Origin: Bacteroidetes bacterium UBA6183
GTDB taxonomy: Bacteria > Bacteroidota > Bacteroidia > UKL13-3
Assembly: GCA_002422865.1 (NCBI GenBank)
Contig: DITN01000024.1
Span: forward strand, 11,636-33,054
Direction: 5' to 3'
DNA: 21,419 nucleotides
Under the pieces are notes generated by a model. That model was given only the letters and a program-made list of their open reading frames with translations. It had not been told where the DNA came from and did no database searches. This document shows, in pieces, positions 1 through 7,850 of the stretch; position 1 is the stretch's first letter; each line of letters begins with the position of its first letter. Both the position numbers and the translations under genes were made by a program.

Positions 1-636
1 TGAACCCCAATACACATCTTTTGCAGGTTCCCAAACATCAACCCTACCACCCGAAAATCCGTAGGTTTTAAAGCCCATGTTTTCAAGTGCAACATTTCCG
101 GTTAAAATAAACAAATCGGCCCACGAAATTTTGTTGCCGTATTTTTGTTTTATTGGCCATAATAACCTTCTCGCTTTGTCTAAGTTGGTGTTATCAGGCC
201 AACTGTTTTGAGGTGCAAAACGTTGTTGTCCTGAACGTGAACCTCCTCTACCATCTCCAGAACGGTATGTTCCGGCACTATGCCACGACATGCGTATAAA
301 AAACGGACCATAGTTTCCAAAATCGGCCGGCCACCAAGGTTGAGACTCGGTAAGTACTTTAGCAATGTCCTTTTTTAATGCAAAATAATCGAGGGTGCTG
401 AATGCTTTCAGGTAATCAAACTCTGCTCCCATTGGATCAGACTTTTCTGAATTTTGTCTCAGTAAATCAATATTTAACTGATTAGGCCACCAGTCTTTGT
501 TGGTTTGACCTTTTATTGCAGCCTCCCGGTACTGCGTAGTTTCAGTTTTGGTGTTGGGCTCTTGTGCCTTTTTGGTTTCTTGAGCCACAGCGGATATGGC
601 AAATAAGATTCCAATCGTTGTTAATGTTCTTTTCAT
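1..636 (-). CDS. katG: Catalase-peroxidase KatG, exported, N-terminal part only
   Basis: Bifunctional haem catalase-peroxidase that removes hydrogen peroxide. Only the first 212 residues are present; the gene runs off the left edge. Residues 1-19 form a signal peptide (MKRTLTTIGILFAISAVAQ), which points to a periplasmic enzyme; most KatG proteins are cytoplasmic. The distal haem pocket motif RMSWHSAGTYR is intact, with R115, W118 and H119 matching the catalytic Arg-Trp-His of the family; W118 would supply the Trp of the Met-Tyr-Trp cofactor, whose Tyr and Met lie outside the window. Further family blocks follow: QRFAPQNSWPDNTNLDKARR and GFKTYGFSGGRVDVWEP. The ATG at 634-636 is the only start that gives a proper signal peptide. 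It is divergent from an OxyR-type regulator, the expected controller of a peroxide-induced catalase. Identity is certain; export is inferred from the N-terminus. Confidence 0.96.
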   Translation of the reverse strand, partial: MKRTLTTIGILFAISAVAQETKKAQEPNTKTETTQYREAAIKGQTNKDWWPNQLNIDLLRQNSEKSDPMGAEFDYLKAFSTLDYFALKKDIAKVLTESQPWWPADFGNYGPFFIRMSWHSAGTYRSGDGRGGSRSGQQRFAPQNSWPDNTNLDKARRLLWPIKQKYGNKISWADLFILTGNVALENMGFKTYGFSGGRVDVWEPAKDVYWGS

Positions 637-946
637 AATTATATGTTTGGTTTTGTTATTTTTAATATTGTACTTATGTATTAAACAAAGCATCAACCCT
701 CATGGTTTTATTGTTGATGAAACTACGACACAAAATATTGTTTTGTTAGACCTGGTTGCAACCTTGGAAACGTTATATTGAAAACTGGAATGTTGTTACT
801 TGCTATTAGCATGCTTAACTGTTTTTGTAATATCAAACTAATTTAATTTTTACAAAATTTACTCCACGAAGTTGGGTTATAATAAACTATTGAAAAAGAA
901 AATAATATTTATACCTATTATTGACAGCATCAATACACAAAAAAAA
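637..946. promoter_or_regulatory. Divergent katG-oxyR intergenic region
   Basis: A 310-bp AT-rich spacer between the katG start (reading left) and the preferred oxyR start (reading right). It should hold both promoters and any OxyR operator. I found no clean TAnnTTTG box in either direction and no full OxyR operator (four ATAG/CTAT elements at 10-bp spacing). A near-palindrome, GCTATTAGC, lies near 803-811 but is too short to call. Short open frames here look accidental. Confidence 0.4.
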
Positions 947-1885
947 ATGAATATACAACAGCTGGAATACATAGTGGCATTAGACAAGTATAAAAGTTTT
1001 AGCAAGGCTGCCGAAGCCTGTTTTATAACACAAGCCACACTTAGCACCATGGTTAAAAGGTTAGAAAACGAACTAGAGCTAACAATTTTTGATAGAAAAG
1101 GCAATCCAATAATAACTACCGATTGTGGTAGAGAAATTGTTAATGAGGCACAAAGTGTATTGAGACACAGCAACAGAATAAAACAACTTGCTGACGAGCT
1201 TAAATCAACCGTTTTAGGCAGCTTAAAAATAGGGATTATACCCACAGTGGCCGGAAATTTATTGCACAGAATTTTACCCGTAATTTTAGCAAAATATCCT
1301 CAGTTAAAATTAGCCATTGAAGAAATTACCACCAAAAACATCATCAACAAACTAAGAACAAATGAAATTGATGTGGGCATTGTTTCTACACCACTAAATG
1401 ATGATGATATAGAGGAAGATATTTTGTATTACGAGAAACTAATGGCTTACGGACCATCGGTACAACGAACCAGAAAATACAAAAGCCCTAAAGACATTTC
1501 TGATGAAAAAATATGGCTACTTGAAGAAGGCAATTGCCTGACAGACCAAATTATTGATGTGTGTTCGTTGAACTTAAAAAAAATGAATACCAACTTAAGT
1601 TTTACGCCAAGTTCGTTTGATAGCTTATTAAATATTGTGGATGAAATGAAAGGAATAACATTGATTCCGGAATTGTATTACAACGATTTACCCGAAGAAC
1701 GTAAAAGGCTTACCAAAGATTTTATTGCACCTTACCCGGTAAGGGAAATTAGCTTGGTGTATTACAGACCCTTTGCCAAAAAACGTTTGATAAACGCAAT
1801 AGCTGCTGAAATTAAACAAATTGTTAAACCACAATTAGAAACAAGCAAGCTAAAAAACAATGAAATGACCATTGCAAAAATATAG
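947..1885 (+). CDS. oxyR: OxyR-type LysR family peroxide-responsive regulator
   Basis: LysR-type transcription factor of 312 residues, close to the usual OxyR length of about 305. The N-terminal winged helix-turn-helix (residues 1-60, MNIQQLEYIVALDKYKSFSKAAEACFITQATLSTMVKRLE) is followed by the substrate-binding-like regulatory domain (about 90-300). The decisive feature is CLTDQIIDVC, with C197 and C206 nine residues apart exactly as C199 and C208 of E. coli OxyR, which form the disulfide that switches the protein on. An in-frame TTG at 872 would add 25 residues, but homology begins at MNIQQ, so the ATG at 947 is preferred. The gene is divergent from katG, its expected target. Activation of katG is inferred from family knowledge and position; no operator was identified. 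The C-terminal tail after about residue 298 is low-complexity and probably not conserved. Confidence 0.92.
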   Translation: MNIQQLEYIVALDKYKSFSKAAEACFITQATLSTMVKRLENELELTIFDRKGNPIITTDCGREIVNEAQSVLRHSNRIKQLADELKSTVLGSLKIGIIPTVAGNLLHRILPVILAKYPQLKLAIEEITTKNIINKLRTNEIDVGIVSTPLNDDDIEEDILYYEKLMAYGPSVQRTRKYKSPKDISDEKIWLLEEGNCLTDQIIDVCSLNLKKMNTNLSFTPSSFDSLLNIVDEMKGITLIPELYYNDLPEERKRLTKDFIAPYPVREISLVYYRPFAKKRLINAIAAEIKQIVKPQLETSKLKNNEMTIAKI

Positions 1886-2190
1886 GTTGATGAATATGAA
1901 ATAAGAATACGAGAAATCAACTATAATTAAAACATCCTCTTGCGTGTATTTTTCTGGTATCACAGCTACCACAAACTCATTCGCATGGCTTTTGTTTTAT
2001 GGTATTTTTTTATCTTTAGTTGTTCTTTTAGTTCAAATCAATTTGGTGTGTTTTATGATTTACCACCGCCCATATAAAGATATCTTTAGTTTATTTAATA
2101 TTTAAAACCCTGTATATCAATATTTTAATATTGCTTGATATTAAGTAAAATACAAACAACATATATTACAGTGACCAACCACATCTTAAT
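1886..2190. other. AT-rich intergenic region upstream of the PAS kinase
   Basis: A 305-bp non-coding stretch between oxyR and the histidine kinase gene. It is very AT-rich and has no open frame that looks coding. TATCTTTA occurs twice (near 2008 and 2081), resembling but not matching the Bacteroidota -7 box. The only notable structure is the nested inverted repeat at 2115-2140. No terminator with a GC-rich stem follows oxyR. Confidence 0.5.
2115..2140. repeat. Nested inverted repeat upstream of the kinase gene
   Basis: Inner arms CAATATT and AATATTG are separated by two T residues, and outer arms TATCAA and TTGATA enclose them with a one-base asymmetry. It lies about 50 nt before the kinase start, where an operator could sit. 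The composition is almost pure A+T, so chance is a real alternative. Confidence 0.3.
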
Positions 2191-5100
2191 ATGACTGGCA
2201 CCCTAAATCATTACCAACAATTTTGGGATAGTTTTTCCAAAATTTATCTGCTTGTTGATAATACCGGAAAGTTGATTGATTACAATAAAAAAGCTTGTAC
2301 GTTTTTTGGATATACCGGTTTAGAGCTTAAACATTTAAACAAACATAAGCTTTTTTTAAATGATGAAAGCTTTAAGAAGTATCTGAATCAACGAGAAGAG
2401 ACAGGCGCTGCAACAGCAGTGCTAAATGCCTTGTTAAGAAATGGAAAAATTCAATCATTGCACATCACCGCAAGATCTTTTTATGATGAAGTAGCTGATG
2501 TTAACAGGTCAATTATTATTGGTGATGTTGCAGAACAAGCCCATTTGGAACAAGTGAGTAACAGAGGCTTTAATTTTAATGATCCGGAGTCGTTGATAAA
2601 GTTAATGAACATTGGAGTTATTGTTCATGATAAAAATGGTGCAATTGTTGAATTTAATAATAAAGCAATAGAACTTTTGTTTGTTAATGAAGGTATTGCA
2701 GTTGATGGAAACCGATTGGAGGGTGAATGGGAGCTCGTAGATGAGCAAATGTTACCCATTAAAATGAGTGAGCTGCCCCACGTGGTGGCAAAAGTTCAGA
2801 AAAAAAGAGTTAGTGGTGCTTTAATTGGTTTAAAACGAAAAAACAGAATAAAGTGGTTGATTGTTGACGCACAACCGGCCGTTAACAAGAACAATGAACC
2901 AATTGTAATAGAAACATTAACCAACATTACCAAACAAATTGAATTTAAAAATAAATTATTCGTCACCAAAAGTTTTCTGGAACAAACCAGTTCGGAAGCT
3001 AGAATAGGTAGTTGGGAGTTTTTCCCACAAACAGGTAAACTAATATGGAGCAAAGTAACCAAAGAAATTCATGAGGTGAGTAACGATTTTGAGCCGGATT
3101 TAAATACTGCCATTAACTTTTATGAGCCTGATTACAGTAAAAATAAAATACATGATGCAGTAAGCAGCCTACTCAGCAAGGGCAAATCGTATGCATTAGA
3201 TTTACAAATTATTACGGCAAAGCGTAAACTGGTTTGGGTAAGAGCCTTAGGCCATGCAGAATTTAATGAAGGAGTTTGCTTTAGAATTTTTGGAACTTTT
3301 CAAGACATAAACGACCAAAAGAAGAGAGAAATAGAACTTCAAGAGAAGGAGGCTGAAATAACAGAAATATACAACACCATCTCTGATATAGTTTTTAAAA
3401 TAGCTGTAGAGGATATTGGTAAATATAAATTTATTAATGTTAACAATGCATTTTGTAAGGCTACCGGCCACAGCCTTAATCAAGTTTTAAATCAATATAC
3501 AACCGCAATTATTCCTGAGCCTTCCATACATTTGGTGCATCAAAAATATGCAGAGGCTATTCACTCCCAGAAGCCAATTGAGTGGGAAGAAACCACCGTT
3601 TATGCAGGAGTTGAAAAAACAGGACTTGTACGTGTAAGTCCTTTATTTGATGCTGAAGGTAAATGTGTGTTTTTAATAGGTAATGTGCATGATGTTACTG
3701 AAATTAAATTGGCAGTTAAAAGGGCTGAAGAATCACTCAATAAATTAAACCACCAAAAATTTGCATTAGATCAACACTCGATTGTGGCTGTTACCAACAA
3801 AAAGGGAGATATTATTTACGTTAATGACAAATTTTGTGAGATAAGTGGCTTTGCACACGAAGAGTTGCTCGGCAAAAACCACCGAATTATTAACTCAGGT
3901 GTTCATCAACGTTCCTTTTTTGATGAAATGTACAAGACCATTTATTCAGGTGAGGTTTGGCATGGTGATATCTGCAATAAAAGAAAGGATGGCACATTAT
4001 ATTGGGTTAGAACAACTATAGTTCCATTTTATGATACAAATACGAACGAGTTATTGCAATTTATATCCATTAGAACAGATATAACTGAAGAAAAAGCAAA
4101 CTTAGATGCCCTGCAAAAAAATGAAGAGTACCTCAGAACAATATTCGATTATTCACTCACTGCCATCATAGTTGCTGATGATTATGGTAACTATATAGAT
4201 GTTAATCCATACGCATGTAGTTTGTTTGGTAGCAGCAAGGAGGAAATGTTGATGATGAATGTGGCCGATATTACTGTTACCAGCCATAAACCTGCTAAAA
4301 CAATGTATCAAGACTATGTAAAAAAGGGTATAGATAATGGCGAGTTTCATTTTATAAATAAAAAAGGACGAGAGGTTGCAACCTTGTATCAGGCCATACG
4401 GATAAGAAAAGATTTTAATGTAAGTATTATGGTTGATATCACAGAAAGAATTAACTACCAGAGAAAAATCGAGTCAACACAACAAGTACTTGAGGAGGTT
4501 TTTAATGCCGTTTCGGATGTTATTTATGTGTTAGATATTGAGGAAAATAACCGTTTAAAATATGTTACCATCAATAAGTCGTTCGAAAAACTTACCGGCC
4601 TATCTGTTGATGATAGGATTAATAAATATGTAGATGATGTTATTCCAGCTCAATTAAAAGAATTGGAAATAGATAAATACCTGCAAGCCATTAACAATAA
4701 AACCACAGTTGTATTTGAAGAGACTGGTTGGTATCCAACAGGTAAACGAACTGCAATAGTATCGGTTACACCGCTTATTAATCAAGACGGTAAATGTTTC
4801 CGTTTAATTTGTTCTGCACGAAATATTACCGATATCATCGATTCTCAAAATGAAATTAATAAACTTTCATTAATAGCGCGTGAAACTACTAATGTTGCCA
4901 TTATTACCGATAAAAAAGGAAAAATTACGTGGGTTAATCGAGCATTCGAAACCACCACAGGGTTTACATTTGACGAGGCTATGGGTAAAAAACCGGGAGA
5001 TTTGTTACAAGGTGAAGAGTCGGATAAATATGTGATTGAATACATGCACCACCAGTTGGTAAATCAACACCCATTTGATGTTGAAATTATAAACTACCAT

Positions 5101-5922
5101 AAAAACGGAAATAAATATTGGACCAGGATTCAGTGTCAACCATTGATTAGTGCGGGTGGAGAAATTGAAGGTTTTTTTGCCATAGAAAGCGATATTACCA
5201 AAGAGAAAGAGACCAAGTTAGAATTAGAACTTTTAATAAAAGAACTTACCGAAAAAAATTATGACCTAAAGCAATTTACCTACATCACCTCCCATAACCT
5301 TAGGGCTCCACTTACCAATTTGGTTGCCATATCAGAATTGCTGGTTTTGCCAGATAATATTGATGAAGATACACGTAAACTAATTGAAGGTTTTAAAATT
5401 TCTACCCATAGGTTAAATGAAACCTTAGATGATTTAATTAAAATATTGCTGTTAAAAGAATCGACCGATGTGGAGTTAAAAAACATAAGGTTTGAGGAAA
5501 CATTAGATAAAATAAAGCATTCGCTCAACCTGTTGATTCACGAAAACGGGGCTAAAATTATTGCAGATTTTACGCAGGCTCCCGAGGTACTTTTTTCTAC
5601 GGCCTACCTAGAAAGTATATTTTTAAACCTGATTACAAATTCGCTTAAGTATAAATCTAAAGAGCGCAAACCAATCATCAACATTCAATCAAAAATGGTT
5701 GATGGTAAGTTAACAGTTGAGTTTAGTGATAATGGTTCGGGCTTTGATGCAAACAGGGTTAAAGAACGTGTATTCAGGTTGTATCAGCGCTTTCACAACA
5801 ATAAAGACAGCAAGGGAATTGGACTTTACTTGATCAAATCTCAAATTAATGCATTGGGCGGTAATGTAGAGGTAAGCAGCGAGGTTGGAAAAGGAACTAC
5901 GTTTATTTTAACTTTTGCTTGA
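2191..5922 (+). CDS. Orphan multi-PAS sensor histidine kinase
   Basis: Sensor histidine kinase of 1,243 residues with no obvious signal peptide or membrane helix, so probably cytoplasmic. About eight PAS/PAC units can be read in order near residues 10-115, 135-250, 265-375 (PAS_3-like), 390-510, 522-635, 645-750, 765-885 and 893-1010. They are followed by a HisKA dimerisation domain with phospho-acceptor H1035 (TSHNLRAPL) and a HATPase domain with N-box asparagines N1146/N1150, G1 motif DNGSGFD (D1180) and G2 motif KGIGLYLI. The fifth PAS reads GKNHRIINSG...GEVWHGDICNKRKDGTLYWV, the pattern seen in the FAD/redox PAS domains of Aer and NifL, so redox or oxygen sensing is possible but unproven. 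The fourth/fifth pair resembles the seventh/eighth pair, suggesting internal duplication. No response regulator lies nearby. Signal and target are unknown. Confidence 0.93.
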   Translation: MTGTLNHYQQFWDSFSKIYLLVDNTGKLIDYNKKACTFFGYTGLELKHLNKHKLFLNDESFKKYLNQREETGAATAVLNALLRNGKIQSLHITARSFYDEVADVNRSIIIGDVAEQAHLEQVSNRGFNFNDPESLIKLMNIGVIVHDKNGAIVEFNNKAIELLFVNEGIAVDGNRLEGEWELVDEQMLPIKMSELPHVVAKVQKKRVSGALIGLKRKNRIKWLIVDAQPAVNKNNEPIVIETLTNITKQIEFKNKLFVTKSFLEQTSSEARIGSWEFFPQTGKLIWSKVTKEIHEVSNDFEPDLNTAINFYEPDYSKNKIHDAVSSLLSKGKSYALDLQIITAKRKLVWVRALGHAEFNEGVCFRIFGTFQDINDQKKREIELQEKEAEITEIYNTISDIVFKIAVEDIGKYKFINVNNAFCKATGHSLNQVLNQYTTAIIPEPSIHLVHQKYAEAIHSQKPIEWEETTVYAGVEKTGLVRVSPLFDAEGKCVFLIGNVHDVTEIKLAVKRAEESLNKLNHQKFALDQHSIVAVTNKKGDIIYVNDKFCEISGFAHEELLGKNHRIINSGVHQRSFFDEMYKTIYSGEVWHGDICNKRKDGTLYWVRTTIVPFYDTNTNELLQFISIRTDITEEKANLDALQKNEEYLRTIFDYSLTAIIVADDYGNYIDVNPYACSLFGSSKEEMLMMNVADITVTSHKPAKTMYQDYVKKGIDNGEFHFINKKGREVATLYQAIRIRKDFNVSIMVDITERINYQRKIESTQQVLEEVFNAVSDVIYVLDIEENNRLKYVTINKSFEKLTGLSVDDRINKYVDDVIPAQLKELEIDKYLQAINNKTTVVFEETGWYPTGKRTAIVSVTPLINQDGKCFRLICSARNITDIIDSQNEINKLSLIARETTNVAIITDKKGKITWVNRAFETTTGFTFDEAMGKKPGDLLQGEESDKYVIEYMHHQLVNQHPFDVEIINYHKNGNKYWTRIQCQPLISAGGEIEGFFAIESDITKEKETKLELELLIKELTEKNYDLKQFTYITSHNLRAPLTNLVAISELLVLPDNIDEDTRKLIEGFKISTHRLNETLDDLIKILLLKESTDVELKNIRFEETLDKIKHSLNLLIHENGAKIIADFTQAPEVLFSTAYLESIFLNLITNSLKYKSKERKPIINIQSKMVDGKLTVEFSDNGSGFDANRVKERVFRLYQRFHNNKDSKGIGLYLIKSQINALGGNVEVSSEVGKGTTFILTFA

Positions 5923-6074
5923 TGTAAATAGCATAGCGTCAAAAAGTTCTTCTTATTTTAAAACGAAACTATTATTTTGATTTTATATTGAACACTAACA
6001 TAGCTAATAGTTAACTTTTGTTGGTGCTGATACTTCAAAGGAATTTAATGAGCGAAGTAGTAAGTTATTATCTT

Positions 6075-6118
6075 ACCACACGAAAGGATTAGCTTAACAG
6101 AACTTCGTTTCGTGCGGT
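6075..6118. repeat. Imperfect inverted repeat between convergent genes
   Basis: ACCACACGAAA at 6075-6085 pairs with TTTCGTGCGGT at 6108-6118 (10 of 11 positions) around a 22-nt spacer. It lies between the 3' ends of the kinase gene and the convergent membrane-protein gene, where a bidirectional terminator would be expected. The loop is long and no T-run follows either arm, so it is not a typical intrinsic terminator. Confidence 0.4.
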
Positions 6119-6136
6119 TGTGATATACTGCCGATT

Positions 6137-6559
6137 CTATTCAGGTATGTTTTTTAACCATTTCCTCCTGGTTTGTTGAGTGATCGTAAAAACTAAAGGA
6201 AGTACTAATAAACTCAGTGCGTCCGCTCTTATGGCATAAACTATAAAAAAAGTACAAATGACGGCTGTTTCAATGTTCATTCGCTTTGATAAGTTTTGGT
6301 TACCTTTTAATAATCGTAAAACAAAGTAGTCAAAACCAAACAAAAAAACAATGTATAACACAATTGGAATTTGTCGTTGTACAAGTATTCCAAAAGTGTA
6401 TATTAAGCTACCACCTATGGTTTCAATGAAAACTGTTTCTATGGTAAAACCTCTTTTACTTTCAAGAAGTTGTTGTATTGCTATAAACAAAAGAATACAG
6501 TATACTCCAACGATAGTTCCAGATATATTTATCCAATTACTTAATAAATGTTTTCTCAT
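6137..6559 (-). CDS. Hypothetical four-helix membrane protein
   Basis: A 140-residue protein I do not recognise. About four hydrophobic segments can be seen: near 10-31, 44-60, 63-85 and 95-125, with a basic C-terminus (QQTRRKWLKNIPE). There is no signal peptide and no catalytic motif. The ATG at 6557-6559 is the first residue of the open frame. Upstream, the 76-bp repeat at 6665-6740 carries a TATGTTTG box on this strand (6675-6682), which could be its promoter with a leader of about 110 nt. The gene is convergent with the kinase gene. Its small size, lack of recognisable family and position in a patch of similar small membrane proteins suggest recently acquired accessory DNA. Confidence 0.6.
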   Translation of the reverse strand: MRKHLLSNWINISGTIVGVYCILLFIAIQQLLESKRGFTIETVFIETIGGSLIYTFGILVQRQIPIVLYIVFLFGFDYFVLRLLKGNQNLSKRMNIETAVICTFFIVYAIRADALSLLVLPLVFTITQQTRRKWLKNIPE

Positions 6560-6731
6560 TTTATAATTAGTTAGGCTCTATGTTCTTTATTCAAGCGTGC
6601 GTGTCGCCCGTGTGTCGTAAAACATTCTAATACTGTCAATCCAATTTTTCATTCATCCCAAATAAAGCGTATATCAAACATAACTAAAACGCGTTATAAT
6701 TTAACGTAACAAAACCACATTATATTTTTAG
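6560..6731. other. Non-coding spacer between accessory genes
   Basis: A non-coding stretch upstream of the 6559 gene. It contains a GTG/CGTG-rich segment (about 6595-6618, CGTGCGTGTCGCCCGTGTGT) and most of the left copy of the 76-bp repeat. I see no RNA gene in it. Confidence 0.45.
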
Positions 6732-6740
6732 CTACGCAAC
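6665..6740. repeat. 76-bp direct repeat, left copy
   Basis: Matches 7760-7835 at 73 of 76 positions, at a constant offset of 1,095 bp. Within it are the inverted repeat CGTTATAATTTAACG, a terminal GCGTA/TACGC pair, and a TATGTTTG box on the minus strand (6675-6682). Similarity stops at the left edge and fades within a few bases on the right, so the boundaries are sharp. The right end overlaps the last codons of the broken frame at 6732-6993. Confidence 0.9.
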
Positions 6741-6993
6741 ACTTGTTGTAGTCTTTAAATGCTTTTTTAGGTGAGTTATTGAATACACTAACAAAAATAT
6801 TACCATCAACACAAATATTGTATCGTTAAGCCTTTCATAATAGCCAACACAAATGAAATGAAATAATAATAGCTAAGGCTAAGATTGATAGCAGTATAAC
6901 TTTCATGTAGAACCACGAACTATCCCTAACTATATGAATAGTAGTGTCTGTACCATAAAGGCTGTAATAACTAGTCTTTATTATTATTTTCAT
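6732..6993 (-). pseudogene. Possible frameshifted small two-helix membrane protein
   Basis: An ATG at 6991-6993 opens a 52-residue frame that ends at 6835 (MKIIIKTSYYSLYGTDTTIH... with a hydrophobic segment FYMKVILLSILALAIIISF). Just before that stop, the +1 frame is open and continues as ICVGYYERLNDTIFVLMVIF..., adding a second membrane segment and a basic tail, to a TAG at 6732-6734. The switch falls in a short tandem of AAATG units (plus strand, near 6851-6865); gain of one 5-bp unit would join the frames exactly. Joined, it would be about 88 residues with two helices, like its neighbours. It starts 29 nt after the stop of the 7023 gene, consistent with an operon. It could instead be an intact 52-residue protein or chance. 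Type and extent are inference. Confidence 0.32.
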
Positions 6994-7022
6994 TTAGTAA
7001 CATTTCCTTCTCGATTATAAAA

Positions 7023-7445
7023 TCAGGTAACCTTATTTATGTATGCTTTAATATGACTACCCAAAAAGTCAAGCAGTTCATCATCTGGATCATAAATCAT
7101 AAATACAGTTAGTTTATGACCAGAGTCTATACATCTAAAAATTACTCTTCGTCCATAAACCCTCATATATATGTGTTCCGCTGATTTTACCTCAGCGTAT
7201 GTAAAGCTTTTAGATTTTGATTTGAAAAGGTGTCTTACTGTTAAAAAATCGCTTGAAAAACAAACTTCTACAGTGCTTGACCATTGTGAAATGAGAATTA
7301 GAAGGGAGAATATAACCAGAATGATTATTGGAGTTAGAGTAATAGTCTGCTCACCGATTATTATTAGTAATATATACCCCAACCATACAAAAACTAATAT
7401 CCCATATAAGTGCCAAAGTGAATTTTTCCGAGTCATACTTCTCAT
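7023..7445 (-). CDS. Hypothetical two-helix protein with C-terminal PH-like domain
   Basis: An unrecognised protein of 140 residues from the preferred ATG at 7443-7445 (MRSMTRKNSLWHLYG). The open frame extends back to 7514, but that would overlap the upstream gene by 61 nt, while the 7445 start leaves an 8-nt gap, typical of an operon. Two hydrophobic segments come first (LYGILVFVWLGYILLIII and TPIIILVIFSLLILIS). A soluble domain follows that looks like a bacterial PH-type beta barrel: VEVCFSSDFLTVRHLF, FTYAEVKSAE, RVIFRCIDSGHKLTVFMI, ending in an acidic helix DDELLDFLGSHIKAYI. The PH-like assignment is by pattern only. It is part of the repeat-bounded accessory segment. Confidence 0.6.
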   Translation of the reverse strand: MRSMTRKNSLWHLYGILVFVWLGYILLIIIGEQTITLTPIIILVIFSLLILISQWSSTVEVCFSSDFLTVRHLFKSKSKSFTYAEVKSAEHIYMRVYGRRVIFRCIDSGHKLTVFMIYDPDDELLDFLGSHIKAYINKVT

Positions 7446-7453
7446 GTTGTTAT

Positions 7454-7738
7454 TTATTTTGTTCGTTTGAATAGACCTAATGCACCATAACAAACTAACC
7501 AATAAAATAGCCAAACTATTGATTGGCTTATATATGGAATAATCGTGTTCGTATAAATAAATTCCATCAACTCAAATGGTTTCATAGAAAACACGAAAAT
7601 GTAGTGGTGATTAAATCTATCACCAATAGTATTAAAAACATGAAACTGAATAATAGGAACTACACAATACATGAATGTGATTACTCCAGTTACAATTAAT
7701 AACTTAGCTCTTTTAGTCGGGTTATCTTTATTTGCCAT
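7454..7738 (-). CDS. Hypothetical small membrane protein
   Basis: An unrecognised protein of 94 residues from ATG at 7736-7738 (MANKDNPTKRAKLL); a TTG at 7747 would add three residues. Two hydrophobic segments are visible (LLIVTGVITFMYCVVPIIQF and IIPYISQSIVWLFYWLVCYGAL), with basic residues before the first and at the end (FKRTK). It is first in a minus-strand group with the gene at 7023-7445. The right copy of the 76-bp repeat lies directly upstream and carries TATGTTTG on this strand at 7770-7777, about 31 nt before the start, a good place for its promoter. Confidence 0.6.
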   Translation of the reverse strand: MANKDNPTKRAKLLIVTGVITFMYCVVPIIQFHVFNTIGDRFNHHYIFVFSMKPFELMEFIYTNTIIPYISQSIVWLFYWLVCYGALGLFKRTK

Positions 7739-7759
7739 CAGAATCAAACACGCCCTGTT

Positions 7760-7835
7760 AAGCGTAAATCAAACATAACTAAAACGCGTTATAATTTAAC
7801 GTAACAAAACCGTATTATATTTTTAGCTACGCAAC
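7760..7835. repeat. 76-bp direct repeat, right copy
   Basis: Second copy of the repeat at 6665-6740 (three mismatches). It fills nearly the whole space between the divergent starts at 7738 and 7851, so it must contain or overlap the promoters of both. The minus-strand box TATGTTTG at 7770-7777 is identical in both copies. Confidence 0.9.
7770..7777 (-). promoter_or_regulatory. Putative -7 box inside the repeat
   Basis: TATGTTTG on the minus strand fits the Bacteroidota TAnnTTTG consensus and would start transcription near 7763, about 25 nt before the 7738 start. The nearest TTG on that strand is 27 nt further upstream, longer than the usual 17-23 nt, so this is tentative. The same box occurs at 6675-6682 in the other copy. 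Confidence 0.35.
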
Positions 7836-7850
7836 CCTTATTTTTGACCC

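Noticed and set aside
596..781. 61-codon open frame overlapping the katG start
   Set aside because: It lies mostly in the katG-oxyR promoter region and opposite the katG signal peptide; the hydrophobic run comes from T-rich DNA.
872..946. Upstream TTG start for oxyR adding 25 residues
   Set aside because: The LysR helix-turn-helix begins at MNIQQ and the extra residues have no family counterpart.
1886..1921. GTTGAT/ATCAAC inverted repeat after oxyR as a terminator
   Set aside because: The stem is six AT-rich pairs with a 24-nt loop and no T-run.
6570..7763. Integron attC-like core sites (GTTAGGC at 6570, GTTAAGC at 7757, ATTTAAC inside the repeat)
   Set aside because: The seven-base cores are degenerate and expected by chance. 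Their orientation relative to the genes is wrong for attC, the repeat lacks the paired outer cores in the right order, and no integrase gene is present.
7839..7846. TATTTTTG as the polX promoter
   Set aside because: It fits the -7 consensus but ends four bases before the ATG, which would force a leaderless mRNA, and no TTG lies 17-23 nt upstream.
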